64,000 nt of DNA from Flavobacteriaceae bacterium (GCA_947446635.1 CANFHF010000006.1:1-64000), one strand, 5' to 3'. Counted from the stretch's first letter, positions 51,303 through 60,427 are shown. Made by a program: numbers and translations. The notes: generated from the letters alone by a model not told the origin.

Positions 51303-51865
51303 TGCTGGAAAAAATACAGTCTTTAGATATCCAGTTATTCATTTACTTAAACAGTCTGGGTACTCCGGCCTATGATCATTTATGGCTCATCATAACCAAA
51401 CAAGTGTATTGGACCCCTTTTTTCGTATTATTGGCTTATTTACTGTACAAGAAAATTGGCTTAAAAAATTTGGGAATAGTATTGATTTTCATTGGATTGA
51501 TACTCTTATGTTGCAACGAATCTGTCGAATTATGTAAGGTTATTTTTAAGCGATTACGCCCCTGTAATAATCCAGAAATTAAAAATGTAATCCGAATAGT
51601 CCATCAATCCAATACCTATAGTTTCTTTTCTGGGCATGCCGCGAACTCAATGGCGACAATGACCTTTTTATTTTTAATACTAAAGAAACAGTATCAATAC
51701 ATTTTTCTGATTTTTTTATATCCGTTGATTTTTGCATACAGCCGAATATACCTAGGAGTTCATTATCCAACTGATATTTTGACAGGTTATGTTTTTGGGT
51801 TGCTTTATGGCATTATCTTTTATAAAGGATACCAATATTATCAATCTCGAATGCAGCTTAAATAA
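51302..51865 (+). CDS. PAP2-family lipid phosphatase
   Basis: 187 residues with about five membrane helices and the PAP2 acid-phosphatase motifs: KRLRPCNNP (KxxxxxxRP type), YSFFSGHAAN (SGH) and RIYLGVHYPTDIL (RxxxxxHxxxD). Likely acts on undecaprenyl diphosphate or phosphatidyl-type substrates at the periplasmic face of the inner membrane; substrate not decided. Overlaps tatA by one base and the convergent methyltransferase by 8 bases. Confidence 0.92.
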   Translation: MLEKIQSLDIQLFIYLNSLGTPAYDHLWLIITKQVYWTPFFVLLAYLLYKKIGLKNLGIVLIFIGLILLCCNESVELCKVIFKRLRPCNNPEIKNVIRIVHQSNTYSFFSGHAANSMATMTFLFLILKKQYQYIFLIFLYPLIFAYSRIYLGVHYPTDILTGYVFGLLYGIIFYKGYQYYQSRMQLK

Positions 51866-52499
51866 CTCTCGAAACGGTCAATCCATCGCGAATAGGCAGT
51901 AAAACACTTTCCACCCTTGGATCGTTTTTCAATAATTGATTGTATTCCAATAGCGTTTTTGTGCTCAGGTCATTTGGTTGTAGCGGCTCTAAAACCTTGC
52001 CGCTCCACAATACATTGTCCGAAAGGATAATTCCTCCTTTGTTCATTCTTGGAAGAATCATTTCAAAATAGCGAATGTAATTTTCCTTGTCGGCATCGAT
52101 GAAAACCAAATCAAATTTCAAGTCCAGTGTTGGAATAATGGCAACGGCTTCGCCAAGATGTTGCACGATTTGTTTTCCCCAAGGCGATTTGTCAAAGTAT
52201 TTCCGCTGGAAATCAACCAATTCTTCCTTGATGTCAATTGTATGAAGCATCCCATTTTTCTGCAGGCCTTCACATAAACACAAGGCCGAATAACCAGTGT
52301 AAGTGCCGATTTCGAGAATAGTTAACGGACGAATCAATTTGGAAAGTATACTCAAAACCCGCCCTTGAAAATGCCCGCTCAGCATTCGTGGCAACAAAAC
52401 TTTCTGATAGGTTTCTTTGTCTAAAGCCGCCAATAATTCAGGCTCTTTCTGCGAATGTTGTTCGATGTAATCTTCTAATTCTTGTGAAATGAAATGCAT
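51858..52499 (-). CDS. O-methyltransferase (class I, caffeoyl-CoA type family)
   Basis: About 213 residues from the ATG at 52499 (in-frame codon at 52526 is weaker). SAM-binding motif ILEIGTYTGYSALCLCEGL, acidic LHTIDIKEEL, metal-binding FIDADKENYIRYFEM, and LSDNVLWSGKV, as in COMT-like bacterial O-methyltransferases. The substrate is unknown. It converges with the PAP2 gene (8-base overlap). Confidence 0.9.
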   Translation of the reverse strand: MHFISQELEDYIEQHSQKEPELLAALDKETYQKVLLPRMLSGHFQGRVLSILSKLIRPLTILEIGTYTGYSALCLCEGLQKNGMLHTIDIKEELVDFQRKYFDKSPWGKQIVQHLGEAVAIIPTLDLKFDLVFIDADKENYIRYFEMILPRMNKGGIILSDNVLWSGKVLEPLQPNDLSTKTLLEYNQLLKNDPRVESVLLPIRDGLTVSRVI

Positions 52500-52587
52500 T
52501 TTTTGATTTTTTGTCAAAGTTATCAAATTATCAAATCAACCCACGAGCATTTATGCGAATTGATGAAATAAATCAACAAATAGTCAT

Positions 52588-52595
52588 TAAATTTG
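52588..52595 (+). promoter_or_regulatory. -7 element touching the rlmN start
   Basis: TAAATTTG ends 4 bases before the ATG at 52600, implying a leaderless or nearly leaderless transcript. Confidence 0.45.
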
Positions 52596-52599
52596 CGCT

Positions 52600-53643
52600 A
52601 TGCAAATGGAGAAAAAAGATATTAGAGCTTTATCAAAAGAACAATTACGAGATTTTTTTCTTGTTAATGGGGACCAAGCATTCCGGGGCAACCAAGTATA
52701 TGAATGGTTGTGGAGCAAAGGGGCACACGCTTTTGAAGACATGAGTAATGTGGCAAAAACCACAAGACAAATGCTTGAAGAAAACTTTGTGATCAATCAC
52801 ATCAAGGTCGATACTATGCAACGCAGCGAAGACGGAACGGTAAAAAATGCGGTTCGGTTACACGATGGTTTGGTGGTAGAAAGTGTCTTGATTCCAACAA
52901 ATACCCGAACCACCGCCTGTGTTTCTAGTCAAGTGGGCTGTAGTTTAGATTGTAATTTTTGCGCCACAGCACGCCTAAAAAGAATGCGAAATTTGGAGTC
53001 CGCCGAAATCTATGACCAGGTGATTGCCATTGATAAAGAAAGTCGTCTGTATTACAATCATCCGTTGTCGAATATTGTTTTTATGGGAATGGGCGAGCCA
53101 CTTATGAATTATAATAATGTGATGAAAGCTATCGAGATGATTACTTCAAATGAAGGTTTGGGGATGTCACCCAAACGAATCACCGTTTCGACCTCGGGAG
53201 TCCCTAAAATGATACGAAAACTCGCCGATGATGAGGTAAAATTCAAATTGGCAGTTTCTCTGCATTCTGCCATAGACGAAATTCGCTCAAGAATAATGCC
53301 TTTTAGTGCTAGTTTTCCTTTGATTGATTTACGAGAATCATTAGAATATTGGTATAAGAAAACCAAAAGCAAAATATCCTACGAATATGTCGTTTGGAAA
53401 AATATCAACGATAATAAAGCCTCAATTGATGCCTTGGTGAAATTCTGTAAATATGTTCCTTGTAAAGTGAATTTGATAGAATACAATCCTATTGATGACG
53501 GCGAGTTTCAGCAAGCTTCTGAAGAATCTATTAATGCCTATATAAAAGCGCTGGAATCTAGCGGTATTGTGGTAAAAGTGCGCAGAAGTCGCGGTAAAGA
53601 TATTGATGCAGCTTGCGGACAATTAGCCAATAAAGAAGCGTAA
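52600..53643 (+). CDS. rlmN: 23S rRNA/tRNA (adenine-C2) methyltransferase RlmN
   Basis: Radical SAM enzyme that methylates 23S A2503 and some tRNAs. 347 residues: CxxxCxxC cluster in GCSLDCNFCAT, a second-half Cys in ...DAACGQLA (C-terminal catalytic Cys), and conserved MGMGEPLMNYNNV, SLHSAIDEIRSRIMP. Two ATGs are possible: 52600 and, two codons on, 52606. The -7 element so close upstream favours the second or a leaderless first. Confidence 0.95.
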   Translation: MQMEKKDIRALSKEQLRDFFLVNGDQAFRGNQVYEWLWSKGAHAFEDMSNVAKTTRQMLEENFVINHIKVDTMQRSEDGTVKNAVRLHDGLVVESVLIPTNTRTTACVSSQVGCSLDCNFCATARLKRMRNLESAEIYDQVIAIDKESRLYYNHPLSNIVFMGMGEPLMNYNNVMKAIEMITSNEGLGMSPKRITVSTSGVPKMIRKLADDEVKFKLAVSLHSAIDEIRSRIMPFSASFPLIDLRESLEYWYKKTKSKISYEYVVWKNINDNKASIDALVKFCKYVPCKVNLIEYNPIDDGEFQQASEESINAYIKALESSGIVVKVRRSRGKDIDAACGQLANKEA

Positions 53644-53684
53644 TTAATTTTTTTAAAAAGAAAATTAATGGCAGTCTAATGTAG

Positions 53685-53692
53685 TATATTTG
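53685..53692 (+). promoter_or_regulatory. -7 element of the polyprenyl synthetase gene
   Basis: TATATTTG ends 7 bases before the ATG at 53700. Confidence 0.5.
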
Positions 53693-53699
53693 AACTCTA

Positions 53700-54677
53700 A
53701 TGAATATCACTTCTCAAATAAAACAACCAATTTTTAACGAAATGGAGCTTTTTGAAAAAAAGTTCTATGAATCGATGACTTCAAAAGTGGCTTTGTTAAA
53801 CAGAATTACGTATTATATTGTCAATAGAAAAGGCAAGCAAATGCGTCCGATGTTTGTTTTCTTGACTGCTAAAATGGTTTCAGCGGGGATTGTAAACGAA
53901 AGAACCTATCGTGGAGCCTGTGTTATAGAACTTATCCATACGGCTACTTTAGTGCATGATGATGTGGTGGATGACAGCAATCGCCGAAGAGGTTTTTTCT
54001 CTATTAACGCTCTTTGGAAAAATAAAATAGCCGTTTTGGTGGGCGATTATTTGCTATCGAAAGGTTTGTTACTTTCTATAGATCATGGGGATTTCGATTT
54101 GTTGCGAATTATTTCCGTGGCTGTTCGTGAAATGAGCGAAGGAGAGTTACTCCAAATAGAAAAAGCCCGAAGATTAGATATCACCGAGGCTATTTATTAC
54201 AAAATTATCCGAAAAAAAACAGCAACTCTTATAGCGGCCTGTTGCGCTCTTGGAGCAAAATCGGTTATTGAAGATGAAGTCCAGGTGGAGAACATGCGTA
54301 CATTTGGAGAACTCATAGGGATGGCCTTTCAAATAAAAGATGATTTATTCGATTATAGCGAAGAAGCCATTGGTAAACCTACAGGAATTGACATTAAGGA
54401 ACAAAAAATGACTTTGCCGCTTATTCATGTTTTGAATAATTGTACTTCAAAAGAAAAATCATGGTTAATCAATTCTATAAAAAACTACAACAAAGACAAA
54501 AAACGAGTGAAAGAAGTTATTGCTTTTGTAAAAGACAATAATGGCTTGATTTATGCCGAACAAAAAATGGCGCAATTTCAACAAGAAGCACTTTTGCTTT
54601 TGGAAAACTATCCTAATTCTGAATTTAAAGAAGCTTTGATTTTGATGGTCAATTACGTTATCGAAAGAAAGAAGTGA
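53700..54677 (+). CDS. Polyprenyl (octaprenyl-type) diphosphate synthase
   Basis: 325 residues of the trans-prenyltransferase family making the isoprenoid tail of menaquinone. First aspartate motif LVHDDVVDDSNRRRG (DDxxD), second motif IKDDLFDYSEE (DDxxD). KGKQMRPMF and VLVGDYLLSKG are typical. The chain length (C30-C40) is set by residues before the first Asp motif and cannot be stated with certainty. Monocistronic; next gene dnaG. Confidence 0.92.
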   Translation: MNITSQIKQPIFNEMELFEKKFYESMTSKVALLNRITYYIVNRKGKQMRPMFVFLTAKMVSAGIVNERTYRGACVIELIHTATLVHDDVVDDSNRRRGFFSINALWKNKIAVLVGDYLLSKGLLLSIDHGDFDLLRIISVAVREMSEGELLQIEKARRLDITEAIYYKIIRKKTATLIAACCALGAKSVIEDEVQVENMRTFGELIGMAFQIKDDLFDYSEEAIGKPTGIDIKEQKMTLPLIHVLNNCTSKEKSWLINSIKNYNKDKKRVKEVIAFVKDNNGLIYAEQKMAQFQQEALLLLENYPNSEFKEALILMVNYVIERKK

Positions 54678-54777
54678 TACTTCAATCAAAAAATAGAGAA
54701 TTTCAAAAATTCATATTTTTTTCATTTTGATTTGTGTATTTTTACCATCTTTCAATTATTAAATTTTACCACCCATT

Positions 54778-56754
54778 TTGATTTCAAAAACTACCATTGA
54801 TACCGTTTTCGAAACTGCTCGAGTTGAGGAGGTCATTGGCGATTTTGTACAATTAAAACGAGCTGGCAGTAACTTCAAAGGATTAAGTCCATTTTCAGAC
54901 GAGCGATCTCCCTCTTTTATGGTGTCGCCGGCTAAAGGAATTTGGAAAGATTTCAGTTCTGGAAAAGGAGGAAATGCTGTTGCTTTCTTAATGGAACATT
55001 CTCATTTTACCTACCCAGAATCCATCCGGTATTTGGCTAAAAAATACAATATTGAAATTGAAGAAACCGAACAAACGGATGAGGAAAAGGCAAATACTGA
55101 TGTTCGCGAAAGTATGTATTTGGTTTCTGAATTTGCAAAAGAGTATTTTCATAACACGCTCTTGCATTCTGAAGAGGGAAAAGCCATTGGTCTTTCTTAT
55201 TTCAAAGAAAGAGGTTTTACCAATGAAACGATACAGAAATTTTTTCTAGGGTATTCGCCCGAAGTTTGGGATTCTTTTACCAAAGAAGCCTTAGGTAAAG
55301 GATATAAACTTGAGTTTCTGGAAAGCACAGGATTGACAATTCCAAAAGACGATAGACCATTTGACCGTTTTAAAGGTCGCGTGATGTTTCCTATACAAAG
55401 TATGTCGGGAAGGATTTTAGGTTTTGGGGGAAGAATATTGGGAAATGACAAAAAAGCTGCAAAATACCTCAATTCACCAGAAAGCGATATTTACCATAAA
55501 AGCAAGGTTTTATATGGAATTTTCCAGGCGAAGCAGGCCATTGCTAAGCAAAATAATTGTTATTTAGTGGAAGGCTATACCGATGTTATCCAGTTCAATC
55601 AAGCGGGAATAGAAAATGTGGTGGCTTCCTCAGGAACTGCACTGACGCCTGACCAAATCCGTTTAATCAACAGATTGACCAAAAATATAACTGTCCTTTT
55701 TGATGGTGATGCTGCGGGGCTTCGCGCTTCTGTTCGAGGAATCGATTTGATTCTGGAGGAAGGGATGAATGTAAAAGTCTGCGCTTTCCCTGACGGCGAA
55801 GATCCTGATAGTTTTGCCAAGAAAACCCCTTATGAAGAGCTAGTTAAATATTTAGAAGAAAATTCCAAGGATTTTATACAGTTCAAAGCATCCTTGTTGA
55901 TGAATGATGCGAAAAATGACCCGATTAAAAAAGCTGATTTGATTCGGGATATGGTGGTGAGTATTTCGAAAATTCCGGACAGAATTCAAAGAGAAATCTA
56001 TATTCAGGAATGCTCCCGAATTATGGATATTTCCGAGCAAGTGCTTATTAGTACCTTGGCACAATTAGTAAAAAAAGATATTTCAGAAATTGGAAAGAAA
56101 CAGAAGCAAGAACAAAAAGCTTTTGAAGTTGTAAAAAATGAAGCTCCAATCCAGATCGAAAAAATAGACATTCTTTACGGATTAGAACGAAAAATTATAG
56201 AAATTCTTTTGTTGTATGGCGATAGGACGGAGGAATTTGAAGATGTGCTTCTAAAGGCCAATGAAGAAGGTGAAATTGAAAATGTAATCGAAAAAAAAGA
56301 ATATAAGGTCTATCTAAGAATCTTTTTGAGCTTACAAGAAGACGAAGTAGAGTTGGCAAATCCTTTATTTCGAGACATCTTTAATAATTTGATAGCCTAT
56401 TTCCACCAAAATGAAAGTTTTAGTATAGAACAGTATCTAATGCATTTGCAGCCAGAATTTGCTCAAGAAGTGACAGATATTTTAATGGAAGACGAGAGGG
56501 TTGTTTTACACAATTGGGAAGGACAAAACATTTTTGCAAAGACTAAAAATGATACCATAAGCCAATATGTATCCGAAACAATACTGACTTTGCGTTGGTA
56601 TCTTGTGGACAAAATCATCGAAGAAATAAAAGGCTCCATTTCATCAGAGCCTGATTCTGATAATATGGAGCCCTTGTCTATGGCAATGGATTACTATAAA
56701 CTAATTAATTCATTTTCGAAAAAATTAGGAAGAGTAATGTCAAGAAATACTTAA
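54778..56754 (+). CDS. dnaG: DNA primase, zinc-ligand-free N-terminus
   Basis: Makes RNA primers at the fork. 658 residues from a TTG start at 54778; no ATG nearby gives the family N-terminus. The canonical zinc ligands (CPFH...CFGC) are replaced: SPFS at residues 37-40 and KDFSSG at 57-62, so none of the four ligands remains, while the surrounding motif (SFMVSPAKGIWKDF, GKGGNAVAFLM) is intact. The central RNA polymerase core and TOPRIM fold are conserved: YFKERGF, GRVMFPIQS, LVEGYTDVIQFNQAG, LFDGDAAGLRAS. C-terminal helicase-binding part follows. Overlaps the convergent regulator gene by 4 bases. Confidence 0.95.
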   Translation: MISKTTIDTVFETARVEEVIGDFVQLKRAGSNFKGLSPFSDERSPSFMVSPAKGIWKDFSSGKGGNAVAFLMEHSHFTYPESIRYLAKKYNIEIEETEQTDEEKANTDVRESMYLVSEFAKEYFHNTLLHSEEGKAIGLSYFKERGFTNETIQKFFLGYSPEVWDSFTKEALGKGYKLEFLESTGLTIPKDDRPFDRFKGRVMFPIQSMSGRILGFGGRILGNDKKAAKYLNSPESDIYHKSKVLYGIFQAKQAIAKQNNCYLVEGYTDVIQFNQAGIENVVASSGTALTPDQIRLINRLTKNITVLFDGDAAGLRASVRGIDLILEEGMNVKVCAFPDGEDPDSFAKKTPYEELVKYLEENSKDFIQFKASLLMNDAKNDPIKKADLIRDMVVSISKIPDRIQREIYIQECSRIMDISEQVLISTLAQLVKKDISEIGKKQKQEQKAFEVVKNEAPIQIEKIDILYGLERKIIEILLLYGDRTEEFEDVLLKANEEGEIENVIEKKEYKVYLRIFLSLQEDEVELANPLFRDIFNNLIAYFHQNESFSIEQYLMHLQPEFAQEVTDILMEDERVVLHNWEGQNIFAKTKNDTISQYVSETILTLRWYLVDKIIEEIKGSISSEPDSDNMEPLSMAMDYYKLINSFSKKLGRVMSRNT

Positions 56755-57380
56755 ACCACCTCTAGTGTTTTGGCCTTGTTAACTAAGTCTACTAGATTGG
56801 TGACATTTAATTTTTGCAATAACCTTAATTTATAAGTACTTATTGTTTTTTCGTTGAGGTTTAAGATTTTAGCAATCTCTTTATTTTTTTTACCATCGCT
56901 TAAATAGCGCAAAACTTCCACTTCGCGATTAGATAATTTTCGATACAAACGCTCACTTTTATTTTGTTTTGCAATTAGAGCCAGGTTTTTCTTGACAGTT
57001 TCATTTATGATAATCTTTCCTTGATGTACTTTGATTATCGCCTGACCTAGAGTTTCTAATTTTTCTTTTTTAGAAAGAAAACCTGAAATACCTGCTTTGA
57101 TTGCGTTTGGCGCATAAATTTGCTCTGAAAGATCGCTAAAGATGATGATTTTTGTTTTTGGAAAATTTTTCAAAATTGATTTAACTTCAAAAATACTGGA
57201 AAGACCCTCCAATTCTAAATCCAAGATCAAAACATCAACCTCTTTTGTATGCAATAGATCTTTTACCATTAAAAAATTCCCTACGTTGGCAATGATTGAT
57301 ATCGTATCGTGGTCTTTAAAATACGATTTTACTCCATAATGCACAACGGGATGATTATCCGCTAAACAAACTTTTATCAT
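56751..57380 (-). CDS. NarL/LuxR-family response regulator
   Basis: 209 residues. Receiver domain with acidic residue ADNHP near residue 8, phospho-acceptor Asp54 in LILDLELEG, and switch Ser/Thr and Lys in IIIFSDLSEQ and GFLSKKEK. C-terminal LuxR HTH: KLSNREVEVLRYLSDGKKNKEIAKIL...KTISTYKLRLLQKLNV. No histidine kinase or obvious partner gene is adjacent, so it is an orphan here. It converges on dnaG with a 4-base overlap. Confidence 0.92.
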   Translation of the reverse strand: MIKVCLADNHPVVHYGVKSYFKDHDTISIIANVGNFLMVKDLLHTKEVDVLILDLELEGLSSIFEVKSILKNFPKTKIIIFSDLSEQIYAPNAIKAGISGFLSKKEKLETLGQAIIKVHQGKIIINETVKKNLALIAKQNKSERLYRKLSNREVEVLRYLSDGKKNKEIAKILNLNEKTISTYKLRLLQKLNVTNLVDLVNKAKTLEVV

Positions 57381-57472
57381 AACGTTAGATTTTATAATTG
57401 TTTTATTCTTTTTTTTGAAGAATAAAGTTAGTGAAAATAATTCTTTTAATTATCATAATTAGTTGAAAATTA

Positions 57473-58279
57473 CTACTTTAAATTTTCGGGAATGATGCAA
57501 ACGGGAATTTCCTTCATTTTATGCCGGTTGTTGGCATTCAATCGTTTGTAAATTTCGAAAACTATTTTTTTTCTTCCCGAGAAATCTTCAGGATTTTTTC
57601 TTTTTTCATCTTCGAGCATGGCCCATTCTAGCTCATCATAACTAGCGCCAAGTTGATCCTCGTCGGTTCTGTCATCCCCAAACAATCCATCCGTCGGCGA
57701 AGCTTCTAAAATAGAAATGGGAATTTTTAAAAATTCTCCCATAGCAAAAACGTCTGATTTCATCAAATCTGCAATTGGACTCAAGTCAACGCCACCATCA
57801 CCATATTTTGTAAAGAAACCTACGCCAAAATCCTCTACTTTGTTTCCTGTTCCGGCAACCAATAAACCGTAAATACCAGCAAAGTAATATAAAGTTGTCA
57901 TTCGCAATCGGGCACGCGTATTGGCCAAAGCCAAATGAATTTTACTTACATCGGTAGTGTTTGGAACTGCTTTTTTGAAATCTTCAAATACTGAATTCAA
58001 ATCAGCTTCTATATGCTTCACATTTGCAAATCTTTTTTTCAACTGCTCAATATGCTCCCTGCCTCTACTTACGTGAGTTGGAGCTTGGTGAATAGGCATT
58101 TCGACGCATAAAGTGGTTAAGCCAGTTTGAGCGCAAAGAGTAGAAGTAACTGCTGAATCAACTCCGCCAGAAATCCCCACAACAAAACCATCTACTTTTG
58201 CGTTTTCAGCATACGATTTCAACCAATTTACGATATGTATATTCGCTTTTTCAACCTGGAGCATACTTTTATTAGTCAT
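57473..58279 (-). CDS. nadE: Ammonia-dependent NAD synthetase
   Basis: Adenylates and amidates deamido-NAD in the cytoplasm. 268 residues with PP-loop motif VVGISGGVDSAVTS, GTGNKVEDFGVGFFTKYGDGGVDLSPI, and EASPTDGLFGDDRTDEDQLG. No N-terminal glutaminase domain, so it uses ammonia. An ATG at 58264 (MLQVEK) is an alternative start. A -7 element lies at 58319-58326. Confidence 0.95.
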   Translation of the reverse strand: MTNKSMLQVEKANIHIVNWLKSYAENAKVDGFVVGISGGVDSAVTSTLCAQTGLTTLCVEMPIHQAPTHVSRGREHIEQLKKRFANVKHIEADLNSVFEDFKKAVPNTTDVSKIHLALANTRARLRMTTLYYFAGIYGLLVAGTGNKVEDFGVGFFTKYGDGGVDLSPIADLMKSDVFAMGEFLKIPISILEASPTDGLFGDDRTDEDQLGASYDELEWAMLEDEKRKNPEDFSGRKKIVFEIYKRLNANNRHKMKEIPVCIIPENLK

Positions 58280-58310
58280 AATACATTGAGTTTTTCAAAA
58301 GTAGGAATTG

Positions 58311-58326
58311 TATATTTGCAAAAATA
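58311..58326. promoter_or_regulatory. Back-to-back -7 elements of gldB and nadE
   Basis: TATATTTG (58311-58318, plus strand) abuts CAAAAATA (58319-58326, complement TATTTTTG). One would read toward gldB and the other toward nadE; the 16 bases form a near-palindrome. Confidence 0.5.
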
Positions 58327-58424
58327 ATAATTTTAAAGAAAGCACCAAATCCATTTTATATGAAGTTCATAGTGTTTTGATGAAATTTATGATAAGTGAA
58401 ATGATTTGAGCTAAACAAATTGAG

Positions 58425-59381
58425 ATGAGAAAAATAATTTTTATAATCATTTTAACAATCGCTTTAATTTCTTGCGACAAAAAATTAAAAGTCGAAAAAG
58501 CGATCGAGGCAATTCCTGTCAAAATCAAGGTGGAAAGGTTTGACAAGCTTTTTTTTGAAACACCTCCGAAGGATTTGAATACATTAAAAACAGCGTTTCC
58601 TTATTTTTTTCCACTAGAAAATGACGATAGCGTTTGGATAAACAAAATGAAAGACCCACTTTGGAGGGATCTTTATACTGAAGTTCAGAAAAAGTATGCT
58701 AATTTCGAACCTGTCCAAAAAGAACTCGAAACGCTTTTTAAACATATAAAATATTATTTTCCCCAAACTAAAACACCTAAAGTAATTACAGTGATCTCTG
58801 AAATGGATTATAACAATAAGGTCATTTATGCTGATAGTTTAGTGATTGTCTCACTCGAATTGTATTTAGGAAAAGGGCATAAATTTTACCAATTCCCAAA
58901 TTATTTAAAACAAAATTTCGAGCAAAAACAAATTTTACCCGATGTTGTTTCGAGTTTTTCAACCCGAATAATTCCCCCCGTTTCGGCTAAAAATTTGTTG
59001 GGACAAATGATTTATTTCGGAAAACAATTGTACCTAAAAGATCTACTTTTGCCAGAATATACAGAGTCGGAAAAAATGGGGTATTCACCCCAACAACTGA
59101 GGTGGTGCCAAGAAAACGAAAGTTATATGTGGCGTTATTTCATAGAAAATGAAATGTTGTATAATGATGATCAAAAATTGAACAATCGATTCATTAATCC
59201 CGCTCCTTTTTCTAAATTTTACCTAGAGATTGACAATGAATCTCCTGGAAGAGTAGGGGCTTGGATAGGTTGGCAAATTGTTTGTTCGTATGTGAAAAAT
59301 AATGAAGTGACTGTGGCGCAATTATTGAAATTAGATGCCAAAGAAATATTTGAAAAATCTAAATACAAACCTAAAAAATAA
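58425..59381 (+). CDS. gldB: Gliding motility lipoprotein GldB
   Basis: 318 residues. Signal peptide and lipobox ISC (KIIFIIILTIALISC), then the GldB-typical start KLKVEKAIEAIPVKIKVERFDKLFFETPP and the C-terminal GRVGAWIGWQIVCSYVKNNE. GldB is needed for F. johnsoniae gliding and chitin use; it sits in the envelope as a lipoprotein and is thought to support T9SS function, its exact role being unclear. Stop overlaps gldC start (TAATG). Confidence 0.92.
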   Translation: MRKIIFIIILTIALISCDKKLKVEKAIEAIPVKIKVERFDKLFFETPPKDLNTLKTAFPYFFPLENDDSVWINKMKDPLWRDLYTEVQKKYANFEPVQKELETLFKHIKYYFPQTKTPKVITVISEMDYNNKVIYADSLVIVSLELYLGKGHKFYQFPNYLKQNFEQKQILPDVVSSFSTRIIPPVSAKNLLGQMIYFGKQLYLKDLLLPEYTESEKMGYSPQQLRWCQENESYMWRYFIENEMLYNDDQKLNNRFINPAPFSKFYLEIDNESPGRVGAWIGWQIVCSYVKNNEVTVAQLLKLDAKEIFEKSKYKPKK

Positions 59382-59743
59382 TGCCAAATAATAACACATC
59401 AAGCCCAAGTAATAGCGGACGGGAAACGCAAATTAAGTTAAGTATCGAATTAGATGAAAATCGAGTTCCAGAAAAATTAATGTGGACGGCAACTGAGGGA
59501 GGAATAAATGCGGAAGAAGCAAAAGCATTTATGCTCTCGGTTTGGGACGGCGCAGAAAAATCGACTAAATGTATTGAATTATGGACCAAGGATATGCCTG
59601 TTGATGAAATGAAAATTTTCTTTCATCAAACTTTGATGTCCATGACCGAAACTTTTCAACGCGCAACGGGAGATCAAAAAATGGCGGACACCATGAAGGA
59701 TTTTTGTGATTATTTTGCAGAAAAATTGGAGTTGAAGTTATAA
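59381..59743 (+). CDS. gldC: Gliding motility protein GldC
   Basis: 120 residues, no signal peptide. Recognised by KLSIELDENRVPEKLMWTAT, EEAKAFMLSVWDG and MKDFCDYFAEKLE, and by its place directly behind gldB. GldC is a small, probably cytoplasmic accessory protein; in F. johnsoniae its loss weakens but does not abolish gliding. Overlap with gldB by one base implies translational coupling. Confidence 0.9.
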   Translation: MPNNNTSSPSNSGRETQIKLSIELDENRVPEKLMWTATEGGINAEEAKAFMLSVWDGAEKSTKCIELWTKDMPVDEMKIFFHQTLMSMTETFQRATGDQKMADTMKDFCDYFAEKLELKL

Positions 59744-59775
59744 TCCAAGACTGTTTTTTTGTTTTTGAATGTAGA

Positions 59776-60396
59776 TTAAAAATCACTATTATTCTTGAAA
59801 ACTTCTTGATTTACTTCCTCAATATAGTTTAAAACAGCTTCTTTTCCTGTAGATTCTGTTGCAGATGTTACAAAATACTGGGGCATTTCGGCCCAATTGT
59901 TAGCAAACATTTTCTTTTTGTAAGCTGCAATGTGGGAGTCTATTTTTGTTTTGCTAATCTTGTCTGCTTTGGTATAAACAATACAAAAAGGGATTTCGCT
60001 TTCGCCCATGTAGGACATGAATTCAATATCTATAGTTTGTGCTTCGTGTCGAATGTCAATTAAAACAAAAGCACATACTAGTTGCTCCCTAGTTTCAAAA
60101 TAATCGGTAATAAATTGCTGAAAAACGGATTTGGTTTTCTTGGAAACTTTAGCATAACCATAGCCAGGTAAATCGACTAAAAACCAATTGTTGTTAATCA
60201 AAAAGTGATTGATTAATTGTGTTTTTCCAGGTCTGCCAGAAGTTTTTGCTAAATTTTTATGATTGGTAAGCATATTAATTAACGATGACTTGCCTACATT
60301 GGATCGGCCTATAAAAGCATATTCCGGTAAAAAGTCTTTTGGGCATTTATCGACATCGGAGTTGCTGATTATAAATTCGGCAGTATTAATTTTCAT
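59776..60396 (-). CDS. engB: Ribosome biogenesis GTP-binding protein YihA/YsxC/EngB
   Basis: 206 residues, TRAFAC GTPase: G1 GRSNVGKSS, G3 DLPGYG, G4 TKAD, G5 region TSATE. Role in 50S subunit maturation is known for homologues. Converges on gldC (32 bases apart). The next gene upstream on the minus strand is an alpha/beta hydrolase, with a 31-base gap. Confidence 0.95.
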   Translation of the reverse strand: MKINTAEFIISNSDVDKCPKDFLPEYAFIGRSNVGKSSLINMLTNHKNLAKTSGRPGKTQLINHFLINNNWFLVDLPGYGYAKVSKKTKSVFQQFITDYFETREQLVCAFVLIDIRHEAQTIDIEFMSYMGESEIPFCIVYTKADKISKTKIDSHIAAYKKKMFANNWAEMPQYFVTSATESTGKEAVLNYIEEVNQEVFKNNSDF

Positions 60397-60427
60397 AATT
60401 TAGTGTTGTAGATTCTGCACTATACGC

